The notes under the pieces were generated by a model that worked only from the letters and a program-made list of their open reading frames with translations, had not been told where the DNA came from and ran no database searches. From CBDDBU01 sp965226045 (lineage in GTDB: Bacteria; Pseudomonadota; Alphaproteobacteria; VGEJ01), in NCBI GenBank assembly GCA_965226045.1, contig CBDDBU010000028.1:248001-312000 (forward strand): DNA of 64,000 bases, read 5' to 3'. Both the position numbers and the translations under genes were made by a program. Below, one piece after another: positions 35,701 to 43,838 of the stretch (positions within the stretch are counted from its first letter, which is position 1; each line of letters starts with the position of its first letter).

Positions 35701-36318
35701 ACTATCGCTCACCTCCTGATGCGGTTCTGGGACCCCGATTCGGGTGTCGTGCGCATGAACGGGATCGACCTCAAGGACTATCGCCTCGATCAGCTTCGCG
35801 ATCGCGTCGCGCTCGTCGCTCAGGACACGTACTTGTTCAACGATACCCTAGGCGCCAATGTTCTGATCGCCCGTCCCACGGCAACCGACGAAGAGGTGCG
35901 GCAAGCCGTCCGCCGTGCCGCTCTCGAGGAGACCGTCGCGGGCTTCGCTGACGGTCTCGAAACCCAGGTCGGCGAGCGTGGCGTTCGCCTTTCCGGCGGG
36001 CAGCGGCAGCGGGTCGCCATCGCGCGCGCGTTTCTTAAGGATGCACCGGTGTTGATCCTGGATGAGGCGACCTCGCATCTTGACGCCGTCAACGAACGGC
36101 TTGTCCGGAGCGCGCTGACCTCTCTCATGCGCGAGCGCACGACTCTGGTCATCGCGCACCGACTCTCAACCGTGCGCAACGCCGATCTCATCCTCGTCCT
36201 CGACCAGGGCCGTTTGATCGAGACCGGCACCCATGAGGAACTTGTAGCCCGGCAGGGGCTCTACGCCCGCCTGGTCGGCCGGCAGCTCGCGGGCCGTCTG
36301 GTGTCGGCGGTGCAATGA
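32719..36318 (+). CDS. Tandem fused ABC exporter (two membrane-ATPase halves in one chain)
   Basis: The 1199-residue protein contains two complete TMD-NBD units. Half 1 has six hydrophobic segments to ~residue 310, then Walker A GASGTGKST (~370-378), LSGGQRQR (~474) and LVLDEALSAVD. A ~60-residue acidic linker with many Asp/Glu/Pro joins half 2, which has Walker A GPSGAGKST (~991), VRLSGGQRQR and LILDEATSHLD. Bacterial exporters usually encode such halves separately (CydDC, MsbA-like heterodimers). Both sites keep the catalytic Glu after Walker B. The substrate is unknown; CydD/CydC-like thiol export is one option but cannot be shown. It diverges from the valine operon. Confidence 0.88.
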   Translation: MYLDRRLWPFTAGFRLRMAVTVLLGLMSTILGVGRLALLGWLLGEIFGGAAYADLAWPFAAVAVAMLLRGLLEYARTVHAHRTSALVQLRLREQLYHQVVALGPGHFSLQRTGDVMLSIVDGVEQLETYFGQYLPQLVVALLTPLGIFAFVAILDLPIAVVMLAFALLTLVAPAAFHHWDSRNSIARRAAYGSFGAEFLDAVQGLAMLKAFGQSAARARLLAAKARALFRATMWVLATNTLSRGITDTGIALGAAAAIAVGAYRVADGAMELSVLLIVLLMGIEVYRPLRDLRILLHQGMLGASAAEGILTLLAAKPAICDDRPAGPDTVRLEPSIEFRAVNFTYPGAPTPAHDGLGIAVAAGERVGIVGASGTGKSTIVRLLERLYDPDEGAVLIGGQNLRDIGLDHLRNQIAVVNQDTYLFHGTVEDNLRLGKPEASRDQLEAATRTANAHGFIEQLPRGYRTVVGERGVRLSGGQRQRIAIARALLRDAPILVLDEALSAVDAGNEAEIQDALDRLMRGRTTLIIAHRLSSVIDADRIFVLESGRVVEAGSHQELMARRGVYAELMAEQADEKDAAHEPLLFTDGGDAEAPDEPIDAGANPDIDPADDILRAGTLGWGGAIRELSAVVAPWRLRLGLTFLFGVARVIAFVGVGILSALAILALKHGQSFDLIVIALLIVAPVSGVLHWFESWIAHDMAFRLLAEMRIALFEKLDKLAPAYLLRRRSGDLVALATQDVETVEYFFAHTVAPAFVAVLVPAAVLGTLLVFGPLMALALAPFLALIALSPFLLRARIDRLGSRAREGLGELNAHSVDTIQGLAEIVAFQEGGHRGRAFVERIRYYHRVRLAFLSDLATQTSLLEVATGMGGLAVVVAGAGLVADGALDAGVLPLLVLLAMAAFLPISEIANVGRQLADTLGATRRLHAVHSERVTVVDGPGVDATPVASSISLEVVGASYTYRGTQRPAIHDVRFTVPAARTVALVGPSGAGKSTIAHLLMRFWDPDSGVVRMNGIDLKDYRLDQLRDRVALVAQDTYLFNDTLGANVLIARPTATDEEVRQAVRRAALEETVAGFADGLETQVGERGVRLSGGQRQRVAIARAFLKDAPVLILDEATSHLDAVNERLVRSALTSLMRERTTLVIAHRLSTVRNADLILVLDQGRLIETGTHEELVARQGLYARLVGRQLAGRLVSAVQ

Positions 36319-36398
36319 GAGACGATTCCAAGGGGCCGGACCTAGGGTCGCATATCGCGGCTTCTTGCGGCTAGGACGCGCGCGCTATAGTGCCGCGA

Positions 36399-37764
36399 TG
36401 AGGCCGAAGGAAGTCCACACGGCCGCCGACGCGCGTCTTCGCGCGATCTCGACTACGTCAAGATCGGCTTCGTCGATATCGACGGCATCGTGCGCGGCAA
36501 GCTCATCTCGCGGCACAAATTCTTCGGAGCGATTGAGGAGGGCATTCACGCCGTCCGAGATCTCCTCGGCTTCGGCATCCACGATGACGGCGTGGAGACG
36601 AAGTACACGGGCTGGCACACCGGTTTCCCCGACGCGCCGATGCGGATCGTGCCCGAAACCTGCCGTGGCGTTCCGTTCGATTTCGACGGCCGCGGCCTGT
36701 TTTTCCTGTGCGAGTACGATGGCGAGGCCGAGACCTACTGCACACGCTCGTTGCTGCGTCGGATCGTCTCAAAAGCGCGCGCCATGGGCTTCGTGCCCTA
36801 TGGCGGCTTCGAGTACGAGTTCTTCCTGTTCAAGGAAACTCCCCATTCCGTGCGCGACAAGGGCTACCAGAATCTGACGACCTCGACCCCCGGGAACTTC
36901 GGTTATTCGGTCGTCCGCGAAACCGTCGACTCGCCGTTCTACCAGCGGCTCTTGAGTCTTTTCCTCGCCATGGACGTGCCGCTCGAAGGCTGCCACGAAG
37001 AGGTGGGCCCCGGCGCCATGGAGGCGGCGATCACCGCCGAAACAGACATCGGCGCGGCCGACCGCGCAGTCATTTTCAAGACCTTTACCAAGATCGCCGC
37101 CCAGCGCGAGGGTCTCATTGCGACCTTTATGGCGCGTTGGGACACCGCCGTCTCGGGTCAGGGCGCGCACATGCACCTGTCCTTGCGCGACCCCGACACC
37201 GGGCGCCCGCGGTTCCATCTCGACGGCGAAGATGGCGGCATGAACGCGACGCTGCGCCATTTCCTGGCCGGCCAACAGGCGTTGCTTCCCGAGTTTTTCG
37301 CCCTCATAGCGCCGACCATCAATTCCTACCGGCGTTTCACGCCAGGGGCATGGGCGCCGACCGCCGCGAATTGGGGCATCGAAAATCGCACCTGTGCGCT
37401 TCGCGTCATCCCAGGCCCCGGACCTTCACATACCCGGGTCGAGTTCCGGGCCAGCGGCGCCGACGTCAATCCTTACCTCGCCTACGCGGCGGCGCTCGGG
37501 GCGGGTCTCTACGGCATAGAACATCGGCTCGAGCCGCCGAACCCGGTGGCAGGAAACTCGTACCTCAAGACCCCGGCCGCGCGCGCGCGTTTTCCGGCGA
37601 CGCTGGCGGAAGCGGCCCAGCGGCTGCGACGCTCGACTGCCGCCCGCAAGCTGTTCGGCGATGCCTTAGTCGACTACTACGCGACAACGCGCGAGGCGGA
37701 AGTCGCCCAGTCCCGCCACGTCGTAACCGACTGGGAACGCGAGCGTTACTTCGAGATCATCTGA
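36399..37764 (+). pseudogene. Glutamine synthetase-like ligase with N-terminal frameshift
   Basis: The catalytic body is intact from 36490 (424 codons from a GTG). It includes GGFEYEFFLFKET, CHEEVGPGAMEAAI, GQGAHMHLSL, WGIENRTCALRVI and FRASGADVNPYLAYAA, with the C-terminal WERERYFEII typical of type III/GlnT-like proteins. The family N-terminus YVKIGFVDIDGIVRGKLISR is present in the same frame upstream of that GTG, but without a start. The only suitable ATG (36399, MRPKEVHTAADAR) lies in another frame, so one extra base around 36430-36446 breaks the 5' end. A shortened product from the GTG would lack part of the beta-grasp fold that completes the active site. An iron alcohol dehydrogenase gene follows after ten bases. 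Confidence 0.78.
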
Positions 37765-37774
37765 GGGTCGATCA

Positions 37775-38977
37775 ATGGCGAAGCTTGCTGAGGCGCTGAG
37801 CGCGACCTGGCATTTCCCGACCCAGATCATGTTCGGATCTGGCCGTATTCGCGCGCTCGCCGAAGCTTGTGGCGTGGCCGGCATTTCCCGACCACTTGTT
37901 GTTACCGATCCCACACTGGCGCGCCTCGATTTGGTGGCCCGCGCGGTTGAGGACCTGAAGGACTCTGGCCGCCGCACCGGCGTCTTCGCCGATGTCCGGC
38001 CCAATCCCAGTGGGGCGACTGTGGCGGCAGGGCTCGCCGCCTATCGTGCGGGGGATCATGACGGGATCGTGGCCATCGGCGGCGGCAGTTCGCTCGATAC
38101 CGGCAAGGCGGTCGCGTTCATGGCGGGACAGGACGGACCGCTGTGGGACTTCGCGATGGCCGACTTCAGCGATGCCGATGGTCTCGCGGATCGCGTTCGC
38201 GCGGACGGCATCGCCCCCGTGGTCAGTGTGCCCGCCACGGCGGGCACGGGTTCGGAGATCGGTCGTGCGGCCGCCATCGTCGATGAAACGCTGCAGGTGA
38301 AAAAAGCCCTGTTCCATGCCCGGCTCATGCCCAGGGTGTGCGTCGCCGATCCCGAGCTGACTCTGGGCATGCCCGCCGACCTGACGGCCGCGACCGGGAT
38401 GGACGCGCTGTCGCACAATATCGAGGCGTACTGTTGCCCCTTCTATCATCCGATGTCCGACGGCTTGGCGCTCGAAGGCTTGCGACTGATCAAGACCGCC
38501 CTGCCTCGCGCGGTAGGGAACGGCGCTGATCTTGCCGCGCGCGGCGACATGATGGCGGCCTCGCTCCTCGGCGGCGCCGCGTTCCAAAAGGGGGTTGGCG
38601 GCATGCACGCGCTCAGTCACCCCTGCTCGGGCGTTTTCGACCTTCACCACGGGTTGGTCAACGCCGTAGTCATGCCCTACGTGCTCGCGTTCAATCGCGA
38701 AGTCGAGGAGATCGACCGCAAGCTCGCGGCGCTGGCGCGTTATCTCGGTCTTGCCGCCTCTTCCGCGACCGCGGTCATCGAGTGGACGATTTCGCTCCGC
38801 TCGGCGATCGGGATTCCCCACACCCTTGCCGATCTCGGCATCGGTGAAGTAGACATCGCGCGGTTGGCTCCCATGGCGGCGGCCGATGTGTGCGCTGGCG
38901 AGAACCCGCGACCCTTACCGACCGAGGCGTGTGCCGCCCTCTATCGCGACGCGATTCGAGGTGACCTCCGCCTGTGA
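37775..38977 (+). CDS. Iron-containing alcohol dehydrogenase
   Basis: This 400-residue group III dehydrogenase has the NAD site GGGSSLDTGKA (~residues 101-111) and metal ligands in TGMDALSHNIEA (Asp, His), GGMHALSHPCSG (His) and FDLHHGLVN (His). It oxidises an alcohol or reduces an aldehyde in the cytoplasm. It follows the glutamine-synthetase-like gene by ten bases and is probably co-transcribed. Together they suggest gamma-glutamylation of an amino alcohol or amine followed by oxidation, as in ethanolamine or polyamine routes. That is inference. Confidence 0.9.
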   Translation: MAKLAEALSATWHFPTQIMFGSGRIRALAEACGVAGISRPLVVTDPTLARLDLVARAVEDLKDSGRRTGVFADVRPNPSGATVAAGLAAYRAGDHDGIVAIGGGSSLDTGKAVAFMAGQDGPLWDFAMADFSDADGLADRVRADGIAPVVSVPATAGTGSEIGRAAAIVDETLQVKKALFHARLMPRVCVADPELTLGMPADLTAATGMDALSHNIEAYCCPFYHPMSDGLALEGLRLIKTALPRAVGNGADLAARGDMMAASLLGGAAFQKGVGGMHALSHPCSGVFDLHHGLVNAVVMPYVLAFNREVEEIDRKLAALARYLGLAASSATAVIEWTISLRSAIGIPHTLADLGIGEVDIARLAPMAAADVCAGENPRPLPTEACAALYRDAIRGDLRL

Positions 38978-38990
38978 GCGCGCCCCGCGG

Positions 38991-39653
38991 CTAACCGATC
39001 TTTTCGGCCGGCGGCAGGCCGGTGAGCTCGACGGTGGTCTTGCCGGCCGCCAGCTCGTGCATGAACATCTCCTCCTTCTCGAGCCGTTTGCGGCACCGCT
39101 CAAGCAGACCCGGAAGCTGCCCGACCTTGACCACGACAACGCCGTCATCGTCACCGACCACCAGATCTACGGGATCGACAGCAACACCGCCACATTGGAT
39201 TGGCCCGTTGATCTCGCCGCCGAATCCCTTGTGCGGGCCGCGCGGGACTGCCCCCCGCGCGAACACGCCGATCCCCGATTCGCGCAGTTCGGCCACATCG
39301 CGCACACCACCGTCGATGATCACCCCGACGATGCCGGCGTGCTTGGCGGCCTGGGTCAGGATGCCACCCCATACCGCCGTATCCGTGTGCCCCCGCGCGT
39401 CCGCCACCAACACCGCGCCAGGCCAGGCCTTGGTCACGGCGTAGTGGAGGGGCGCGTTGTCCCCGACCATGCACTGCACCGTCAGCGCCTGGCCGACGCA
39501 TGTCATGCCCGGCGCCAACGGCTTGATCGCTGCGGCCATAGCGCCTGTGCGGTTAAGTTCGTCACTGATGATCGCCGGCGGAATGCGCCGCCATGCCGCT
39601 ATCGTCGCCTCCGGCAATCGCTCCGTCGCCGCTTCGTTGATGATCAGCGCCAT
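38991..39653 (-). CDS. RraA-family protein (HMG/CHA aldolase or RNase E regulator fold)
   Basis: This 220-residue protein is of the RraA-like fold. It has ISDELNRTGAM, APLHYAVTKAWPGAVLVADARG, WGGILTQAAKHAGIVGVIIDGGVRD (the GGxxxxxAxxxGxxGxVxDGxxRD block), and FARGAVPRGPHKG. The Arg-Asp pair and Asp downstream form the Mg/oxaloacetate-type site of 4-hydroxy-4-methyl-2-oxoglutarate aldolases. A metabolic aldolase or decarboxylase is more likely than a ribonuclease regulator because of the extended C-terminus. It converges with the iron alcohol dehydrogenase. Confidence 0.85.
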   Translation of the reverse strand: MALIINEAATERLPEATIAAWRRIPPAIISDELNRTGAMAAAIKPLAPGMTCVGQALTVQCMVGDNAPLHYAVTKAWPGAVLVADARGHTDTAVWGGILTQAAKHAGIVGVIIDGGVRDVAELRESGIGVFARGAVPRGPHKGFGGEINGPIQCGGVAVDPVDLVVGDDDGVVVVKVGQLPGLLERCRKRLEKEEMFMHELAAGKTTVELTGLPPAEKIG

Positions 39654-39737
39654 GCTCGGCCCTCCACTTTCGCCACGCCAGGGCAGAAGCTAGTCTGTCC
39701 TCGACGCGGAACCAACGTCCTTCGTGAGAGCGCCATC

Positions 39738-39880
39738 ATGCCCCAGCAGCAGCACCTCGCCCAATACAACATCGGTCGTATGCTCTATGACCTCGACGAC
39801 CCGGAGATGGCGGACTTCATCGCCCAGCTCGACGAAGTCAGCGGTCTGGAGGATCGGAGCGAGGGATTCGTCTGGCGGTC
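39738..39880 (+). pseudogene. DUF3291 protein truncated by insertion sequences
   Basis: The first ~47 residues match DUF3291 proteins: HLAQYNIGRMLYDLDDPEMA and EDRSEGFVWR. Similarity stops at FVWR, exactly before a CTAG at 39880-39883. What follows is insertion-element debris, and the frame ends at 39917. The missing C-terminal two thirds are not found beyond the nest (after 43332), so the rest was deleted, not merely displaced. Confidence 0.7.
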
Positions 39881-39923
39881 TAGATCGTGGCCTCATAATG
39901 GCGCATCCACAGTCTGACAGAAG

Positions 39924-40613
39924 CTAGGGTTGCGGTGGCGATAGATTTTCAGGTCAACGACGCGGCGGACCCGGACGTTGCTCGGGCTCGGGATGTGGGC
40001 GGTCGCGCCGTTGGCCTCGATCAGCTCGATGATGGCGCGAGAGAAGAAGCCGCGGTCGGCAACCACGTCGCGCGCCAGACGCAACCCCTCGATGAGAGCC
40101 GGGAACGTCGTTTTGTCGGAAGCCTGGCCGGGCGTCAGCACGAGACGGACCGGCAGGCCATGGGCGGTGCTCAATCCTCCACGAGAACGGCCGATGGCGT
40201 TATCGGCGCCCCCTTTTTACCGCCAGCGGCGTGCTGGTGGGCGCGGACAATCGAGGTGTCAATCAGATGCAGCGAAGCCGGCGATTGTTCCGCCAGTGCC
40301 TCGAATATCCTCAGCCACACGCCTTTCTTGGCCCATCGGTTGAAACGGTTATAGGACCGTCGTGTAGGGCCCGTACCGCTCAGGCAGGTCGCGCCCATGG
40401 CGAGCCCGTGCGCAAAATGAAGAAGATGCCATTGAGAACCCGCCGATCATCCTGGCGCGGCACCCCGCGCGGCTTGTTCGGCAACAGAGGCGCCATGATC
40501 CCCCACTCCGCATCCGCAAGGTCAAATCGAGCCATCGTTCAAGCCTCCGTCGTTTGGAAGCTTGAATCACAAGTCGCCCCTCAAGGGAACCCCCTTTATG
40601 GGTACGAACCTAG
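39924..40613 (-). mobile_element. IS5-family remnant bounded by CTAG sites
   Basis: The ~0.7-kb remnant carries a broken IS5-type (IS427-like) transposase. Similarity ends abruptly at the CTAG at 39924-39927 on one side; the other side reaches the CTAG at 40610-40613, where IS1182 copy 3 begins. No convincing matching inverted ends were found, so the element is truncated at its transposase C-terminal end. The 40 bp between 39884 and 39923 are unassigned. Confidence 0.6.
39929..40535 (-). pseudogene. IS5-family transposase remnant
   Basis: Reading on the minus strand, family blocks are MARFDLADAEWGIMAPLLPN from 40535, RDLPERYGPYTTV, YNRFNRWAKKGVWLRIFEAL, LIDTSIVRAHQHAAGGKKG and STAHGLPVRLVLTPGQASD. 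VVADRGFFSRAIIELIEANG and then KIYRHRN follow. At least three frame changes are needed: extra bases near 40400 and 40355, and a missing base near 40205. The C-terminal Glu block is lost. It cannot make an active enzyme. Confidence 0.8.
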
Positions 40614-40664
40614 CAGCCCGGACTTGAGCCGGGAGTCGAAATAGGATTCGATGGTATCAGTTGA

Positions 40665-41695
40665 ATCGCTTATGCACCAGCTTCCGGCCGGACCAACATG
40701 TTGTAGGTGAAGGGCTTGGTGCACACGGCGATGCCGAACAGCGAGCGGAAGGCGGCGTGGCGTGTCCGGCGCCGGTTGAAGCGGAACACGAACTCGTCGA
40801 GATAGCTTTGCAGGTGCTTGGCGCGCAGCCCGTGATAGACGCCGCGCGCCCAGCCCTTGAGATTGGAGAACACCTGATGGATCCAGGGCAGCACGAGGTG
40901 GGCGGCCATGGAACCGATGACGTGGGGATCGTGGGTCTCGACGGGGGCCGCGGCGTAGCCGGCCCAGCCGTCGGTCTTGGCGGTGCTGGCGGCGGCGATG
41001 TTGTGGCCGATGAAGCGGTTGCGGCTTTCGGCGCCGTAGGACGCGATCTCGGCCAGGCGCAGGCGGCCCGGCGCGTTGCCGTCGCCGACCTCGACGGCGC
41101 CGACGACGAGCAGCTTGCCGTCGTGGCTGCGCCCGGCGCCGCCGGCCACGGGATCATTCTTGGTGCGGAACGCCAGCGCGGTCTCGTCGACCTCGATGAG
41201 GCCCGACAACGGGTCGCGCTCGGGATCGACCATGGCTTTGCGCAGCTTGGCGGCGAGCAGCCAGGCGCTGCGATAAGAACCGATCCCGAGCTGGTTCTGG
41301 AGCTGCAGCGCCGCGATCCCGTTCGAATGCGTCGCCATCAGGTAGGCGGCCCAGAACCAGACGGTGAGCGCGAGCTTGCTGCCGTGCAGGATGGTCCCCG
41401 CCGTCACCGAGGTCTGGCGATGGCAGCGCGCGCACTCGAACGTGTGGGCCTTGCCGCGTAGCGCCCAGCCGTGATCATGACCGCAGCGCGGGCATTCGAA
41501 GCCCTCGGGCCAGCGCACCGAGGCGAGCCACGCCGCGCAGGCGTCGTCGTGCGGGAACATGCGTTGGAATGATCAGACTGTCGGGGAAGCGATCCATGGG
41601 GCGGCTCCTGGTAATCGAACAAACCAGGAACCAACTATCCTACAACCACGCCCAACGCAACATCTCGTGCCGCCGGAACGTCGTGCATAAGCGAT
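40665..41695 (-). mobile_element. IS1595-family insertion sequence (1031 bp) inside IS1182 copy 3
   Basis: Perfect 13-bp inverted ends, ATCGCTTATGCAC at 40665-40677 and its complement at 41683-41695, enclose one transposase gene. The flanking ATCAGTTGA at 40656-40664 and 41696-41704 is a 9-bp direct repeat; the family normally gives 8 bp. The insertion separates the IS1182 left end from its transposase start by 1 kb. Confidence 0.9.
40670..41597 (-). pseudogene. IS1595-family transposase with N-terminal frameshift
   Basis: The main frame (41560 to 40670, 296 residues) has an N-terminal zinc ribbon (CPRCGHDHGW...CARCHRQ) and an ISXO2-type DDE domain with LIEVDETALAFR, AKTDGWAGY, and the C-terminal FVFRFNRRR...FRSLFGIAV. 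The customary start MDRFPDSLI lies at 41597 in a different frame, with a shift near 41566 before QRMFPHDDA. Translation from the internal ATG at 41560 gives a nearly full protein lacking about 13 residues, so activity is possible but doubtful. Confidence 0.8.
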
Positions 41696-41730
41696 ATCAG
41701 TTGATTTGCCCGCGCGTGATGGAGGCCGTC

Positions 41731-43089
41731 ATGAGCAATTTCCGACCGGTCGACCGGGAGACGGGGTTTCTGCTGCCGCCGTCGGTGGAGGAATGGCTTC
41801 CCGAGCGGCATCTGGCGCGCTTCGTGGTCGAGGTGATCGAGCAGTTGGACCTCTCGGCGTTCGTGAAGGCCTATCGCGGCTCGGGCTCGGCGTCCTATCA
41901 CCCGAGCATGCTGCTGGGGCTTCTGGTCTACGGCTACGCCACGGGGGTGTTTTCGAGCCGCAAGTTGGAGCGCGCGACCTATGATTCTGTCGCTTTCCGC
42001 TTCATCGCGGCCAACGATCATCCCGACCACGATACCATCGCCGCGTTCCGGCGGCGTTTTCTCGACCGGATCGAAGGGCTGTTCGTCGAGGTGCTGCTGC
42101 TGGCCCGGGAAGCCGGGGTGCTGAAGCTCGGCACGGTGGCGCTGGACGGCACCAAGGTGCACGCCAACGCGAGCCGGCACAGCGCGCTGTCGTGGAAACA
42201 CGCCTGCGAGCTCGAAGCCCGGTTGAAGGCCGAGGTGGCGGAGTTGATGGCGTTGGCGGAGGCGGCCGATGGGGCGGATGTGCCCGACGGGATGTCGGTG
42301 CCCGAGGAACTGGCCCGGCGCGAGGATCGTCTGGCCCGCATCGCCGAGGCTAAGGCGGTGATCGAGGCGCGGGCGCGCGAACGCCTTGAGCGGGAACGGG
42401 CCGAGTACGAGGCGAAGCTCGAGGCGCGCGCGGAGAAGGCCGAGAAGACGGGCCGCAAGCCGGGCGGCCGTCCACCCGAGCCGCCGGTGGCCGGGCCCGG
42501 GCCGAAGGACCAGGTCAATCTGACCGACGCGGACTCGCGCATCATGCCGGTGGCCGGCGGCGGCTTCGAACAGGCCTACAACGCCCAAGCCCTGGTGGCG
42601 GCCGACAGCCTGCTGGTGGTCACCAACGACGTGGTCCAGGCCCCCAACGACAAGCGGCAAATCGAGCCGGCGCTGGAAGCGCTCGCCCGCCTTCCCGAGG
42701 CGCTGGGCGCGCCCGAGACCCTGCTGGCGGACAGCGGCTACTTCAGCGAGGCCAACGTGAACGCCTGCGCCGAGGCCGAGATCGCGCCGTTGATCACGCC
42801 CGGCCGGGAACGCCATCATCTCTCCTGGAAGGACCGCTTCGCCGGCGCGCCGCCGCCCCCGGAGAACCCGACGCCGCTGGAAGCGATGACACATCGACTG
42901 GCGACGCCCGAGGGCCGGCAACTCTACGCCCTGCGCAAGCAAACGCCGGAACCGGTGTTCGGCATCATCAAATCGGCCATGGGCTTCCGCCAGTTCTCGC
43001 TACGCGGCCTGGACAAGGTCACGGGCGAATGGAACCTGGTGACCCTGGCCTGGAACATAAAGAGAATGTTCACCTTGCAATACGCTTGA
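41731..43089 (+). CDS. IS1182-family transposase, copy 3
   Basis: The 452 residues are identical to copies 1 and 2, starting from the ATG at 41731 with GGAGG upstream. The promoter region between the left inverted repeat and the gene is split by the IS1595 element, which ends 35 bp before this start. Expression must now come from the IS1595 end or from outside. The protein could still act in trans on the intact copies. Confidence 0.92.
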   Translation: MSNFRPVDRETGFLLPPSVEEWLPERHLARFVVEVIEQLDLSAFVKAYRGSGSASYHPSMLLGLLVYGYATGVFSSRKLERATYDSVAFRFIAANDHPDHDTIAAFRRRFLDRIEGLFVEVLLLAREAGVLKLGTVALDGTKVHANASRHSALSWKHACELEARLKAEVAELMALAEAADGADVPDGMSVPEELARREDRLARIAEAKAVIEARARERLERERAEYEAKLEARAEKAEKTGRKPGGRPPEPPVAGPGPKDQVNLTDADSRIMPVAGGGFEQAYNAQALVAADSLLVVTNDVVQAPNDKRQIEPALEALARLPEALGAPETLLADSGYFSEANVNACAEAEIAPLITPGRERHHLSWKDRFAGAPPPPENPTPLEAMTHRLATPEGRQLYALRKQTPEPVFGIIKSAMGFRQFSLRGLDKVTGEWNLVTLAWNIKRMFTLQYA

Positions 43090-43259
43090 GCAGGCGGCCG
43101 GACTCCGTACCTCGCGAAAAGGAATAAGAGTATGCTCGCCTTGCGGCACGCGCGAGCAAGCGAACGTACTTCGTGCCCTCACGAGAGGGCATAAGAGTAT
43201 ACTCACCCTGCGGTACGCGCGGCCAAGCGACCGCACTCCGTGTCCTCACGAAAGGCGCT
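43060..43259 (+). repeat. Triple 66/67-bp repeat of IS1182 copy 3
   Basis: This is the same three-unit repeat as in copies 1 and 2. The first unit overlaps the last codons of the transposase. Confidence 0.85.
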
Positions 43260-43422
43260 CGATCCCATGACCTCTCCACATCGCGATCCGTCCACACCCA
43301 TTCTCGCGGACCTCAGTCCGACAGGCTGCTAGGGGCGAGGCCGACGTCGACATTCGATTGGCCGGCGGCGGACCGTCATACTTGCGGTGAAGAACAGCTT
43401 TCGGTAATGGGGAGGAAACCAG

Positions 43423-43806
43423 ATGTCTGCTGAAGTACGTACCGCGATCGAGGCGGCCAACGCGAAGTTGTGTGCGGCAGTGGCGGCGGGCGACGGGGCA
43501 GGGTGCGCTGCGTGCTACACGACCGATGCGTGTTTCATGGTGCCGGGCGCGGATTTTCTGCGGGGACACGAAGCGATCGCGGCCGAATTCGGCGGGATGA
43601 TCGGTGGCGGCGCCAAGGGCCTCGAGCTGGTAGCTCTCGAGGTCGAAGCGTTCGGCGATACCGCGACCGAGGTCGGCAACTACCGTGTGCTGGCCGAAGG
43701 CGGCGCCGTTGCCGACCATGGCAAGTATGTCGTCGTCTGGAAGAACCAGGACGGCGGCTGGCATATTCACCGCGACATCATGAACACCAGCGTCGTCGCC
43801 GCGTAG
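43423..43806 (+). CDS. SnoaL-like/DUF4440 NTF2-fold protein
   Basis: This 127-residue protein has the NTF2-like pattern of DUF4440/SnoaL proteins: IEAANAKLCAAVAAGDGAGCAACYTTDACFMVPG, then a beta-rich half with DTATEVGNYRV and GKYVVVWKNQDGGWHIHRDIMN. The ATG has a GGGGAGG site 9 bases upstream. Such proteins are small ligand-binding or polyketide-cyclase-like enzymes; nothing here fixes a substrate. It is the first gene after the insertion nest and may have lost its original upstream neighbours. Confidence 0.85.
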   Translation: MSAEVRTAIEAANAKLCAAVAAGDGAGCAACYTTDACFMVPGADFLRGHEAIAAEFGGMIGGGAKGLELVALEVEAFGDTATEVGNYRVLAEGGAVADHGKYVVVWKNQDGGWHIHRDIMNTSVVAA

Positions 43807-43838
43807 GCGGTCGCCGGTCTGGAAGCGCGCGCGTCGCT

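Larger units (their letters stand above)
40614..43328 (+). mobile_element. IS1182-type insertion sequence, copy 3, interrupted by IS1595
   Basis: The right end matches copies 1 and 2. The left end reads CAGCCCGGACTTGAG, lacking three bases (TGT) of the inverted repeat. CTAG flanks lie at 40610-40613 and 43329-43332. Subtracting the 1031-bp IS1595 element and its 9-bp duplication leaves 1675 bp, which is the 1678-bp copy minus three. The transposase frame is identical to the other copies, but its upstream leader is displaced by the inserted element. Confidence 0.9.

Noticed and set aside
38991..39653. Naming the RraA-like gene an RNase E inhibitor
   Set aside because: The fold is shared with aldolases, the C-terminal extension and catabolic setting favour an enzyme, and no sequence feature shows RNase E binding.
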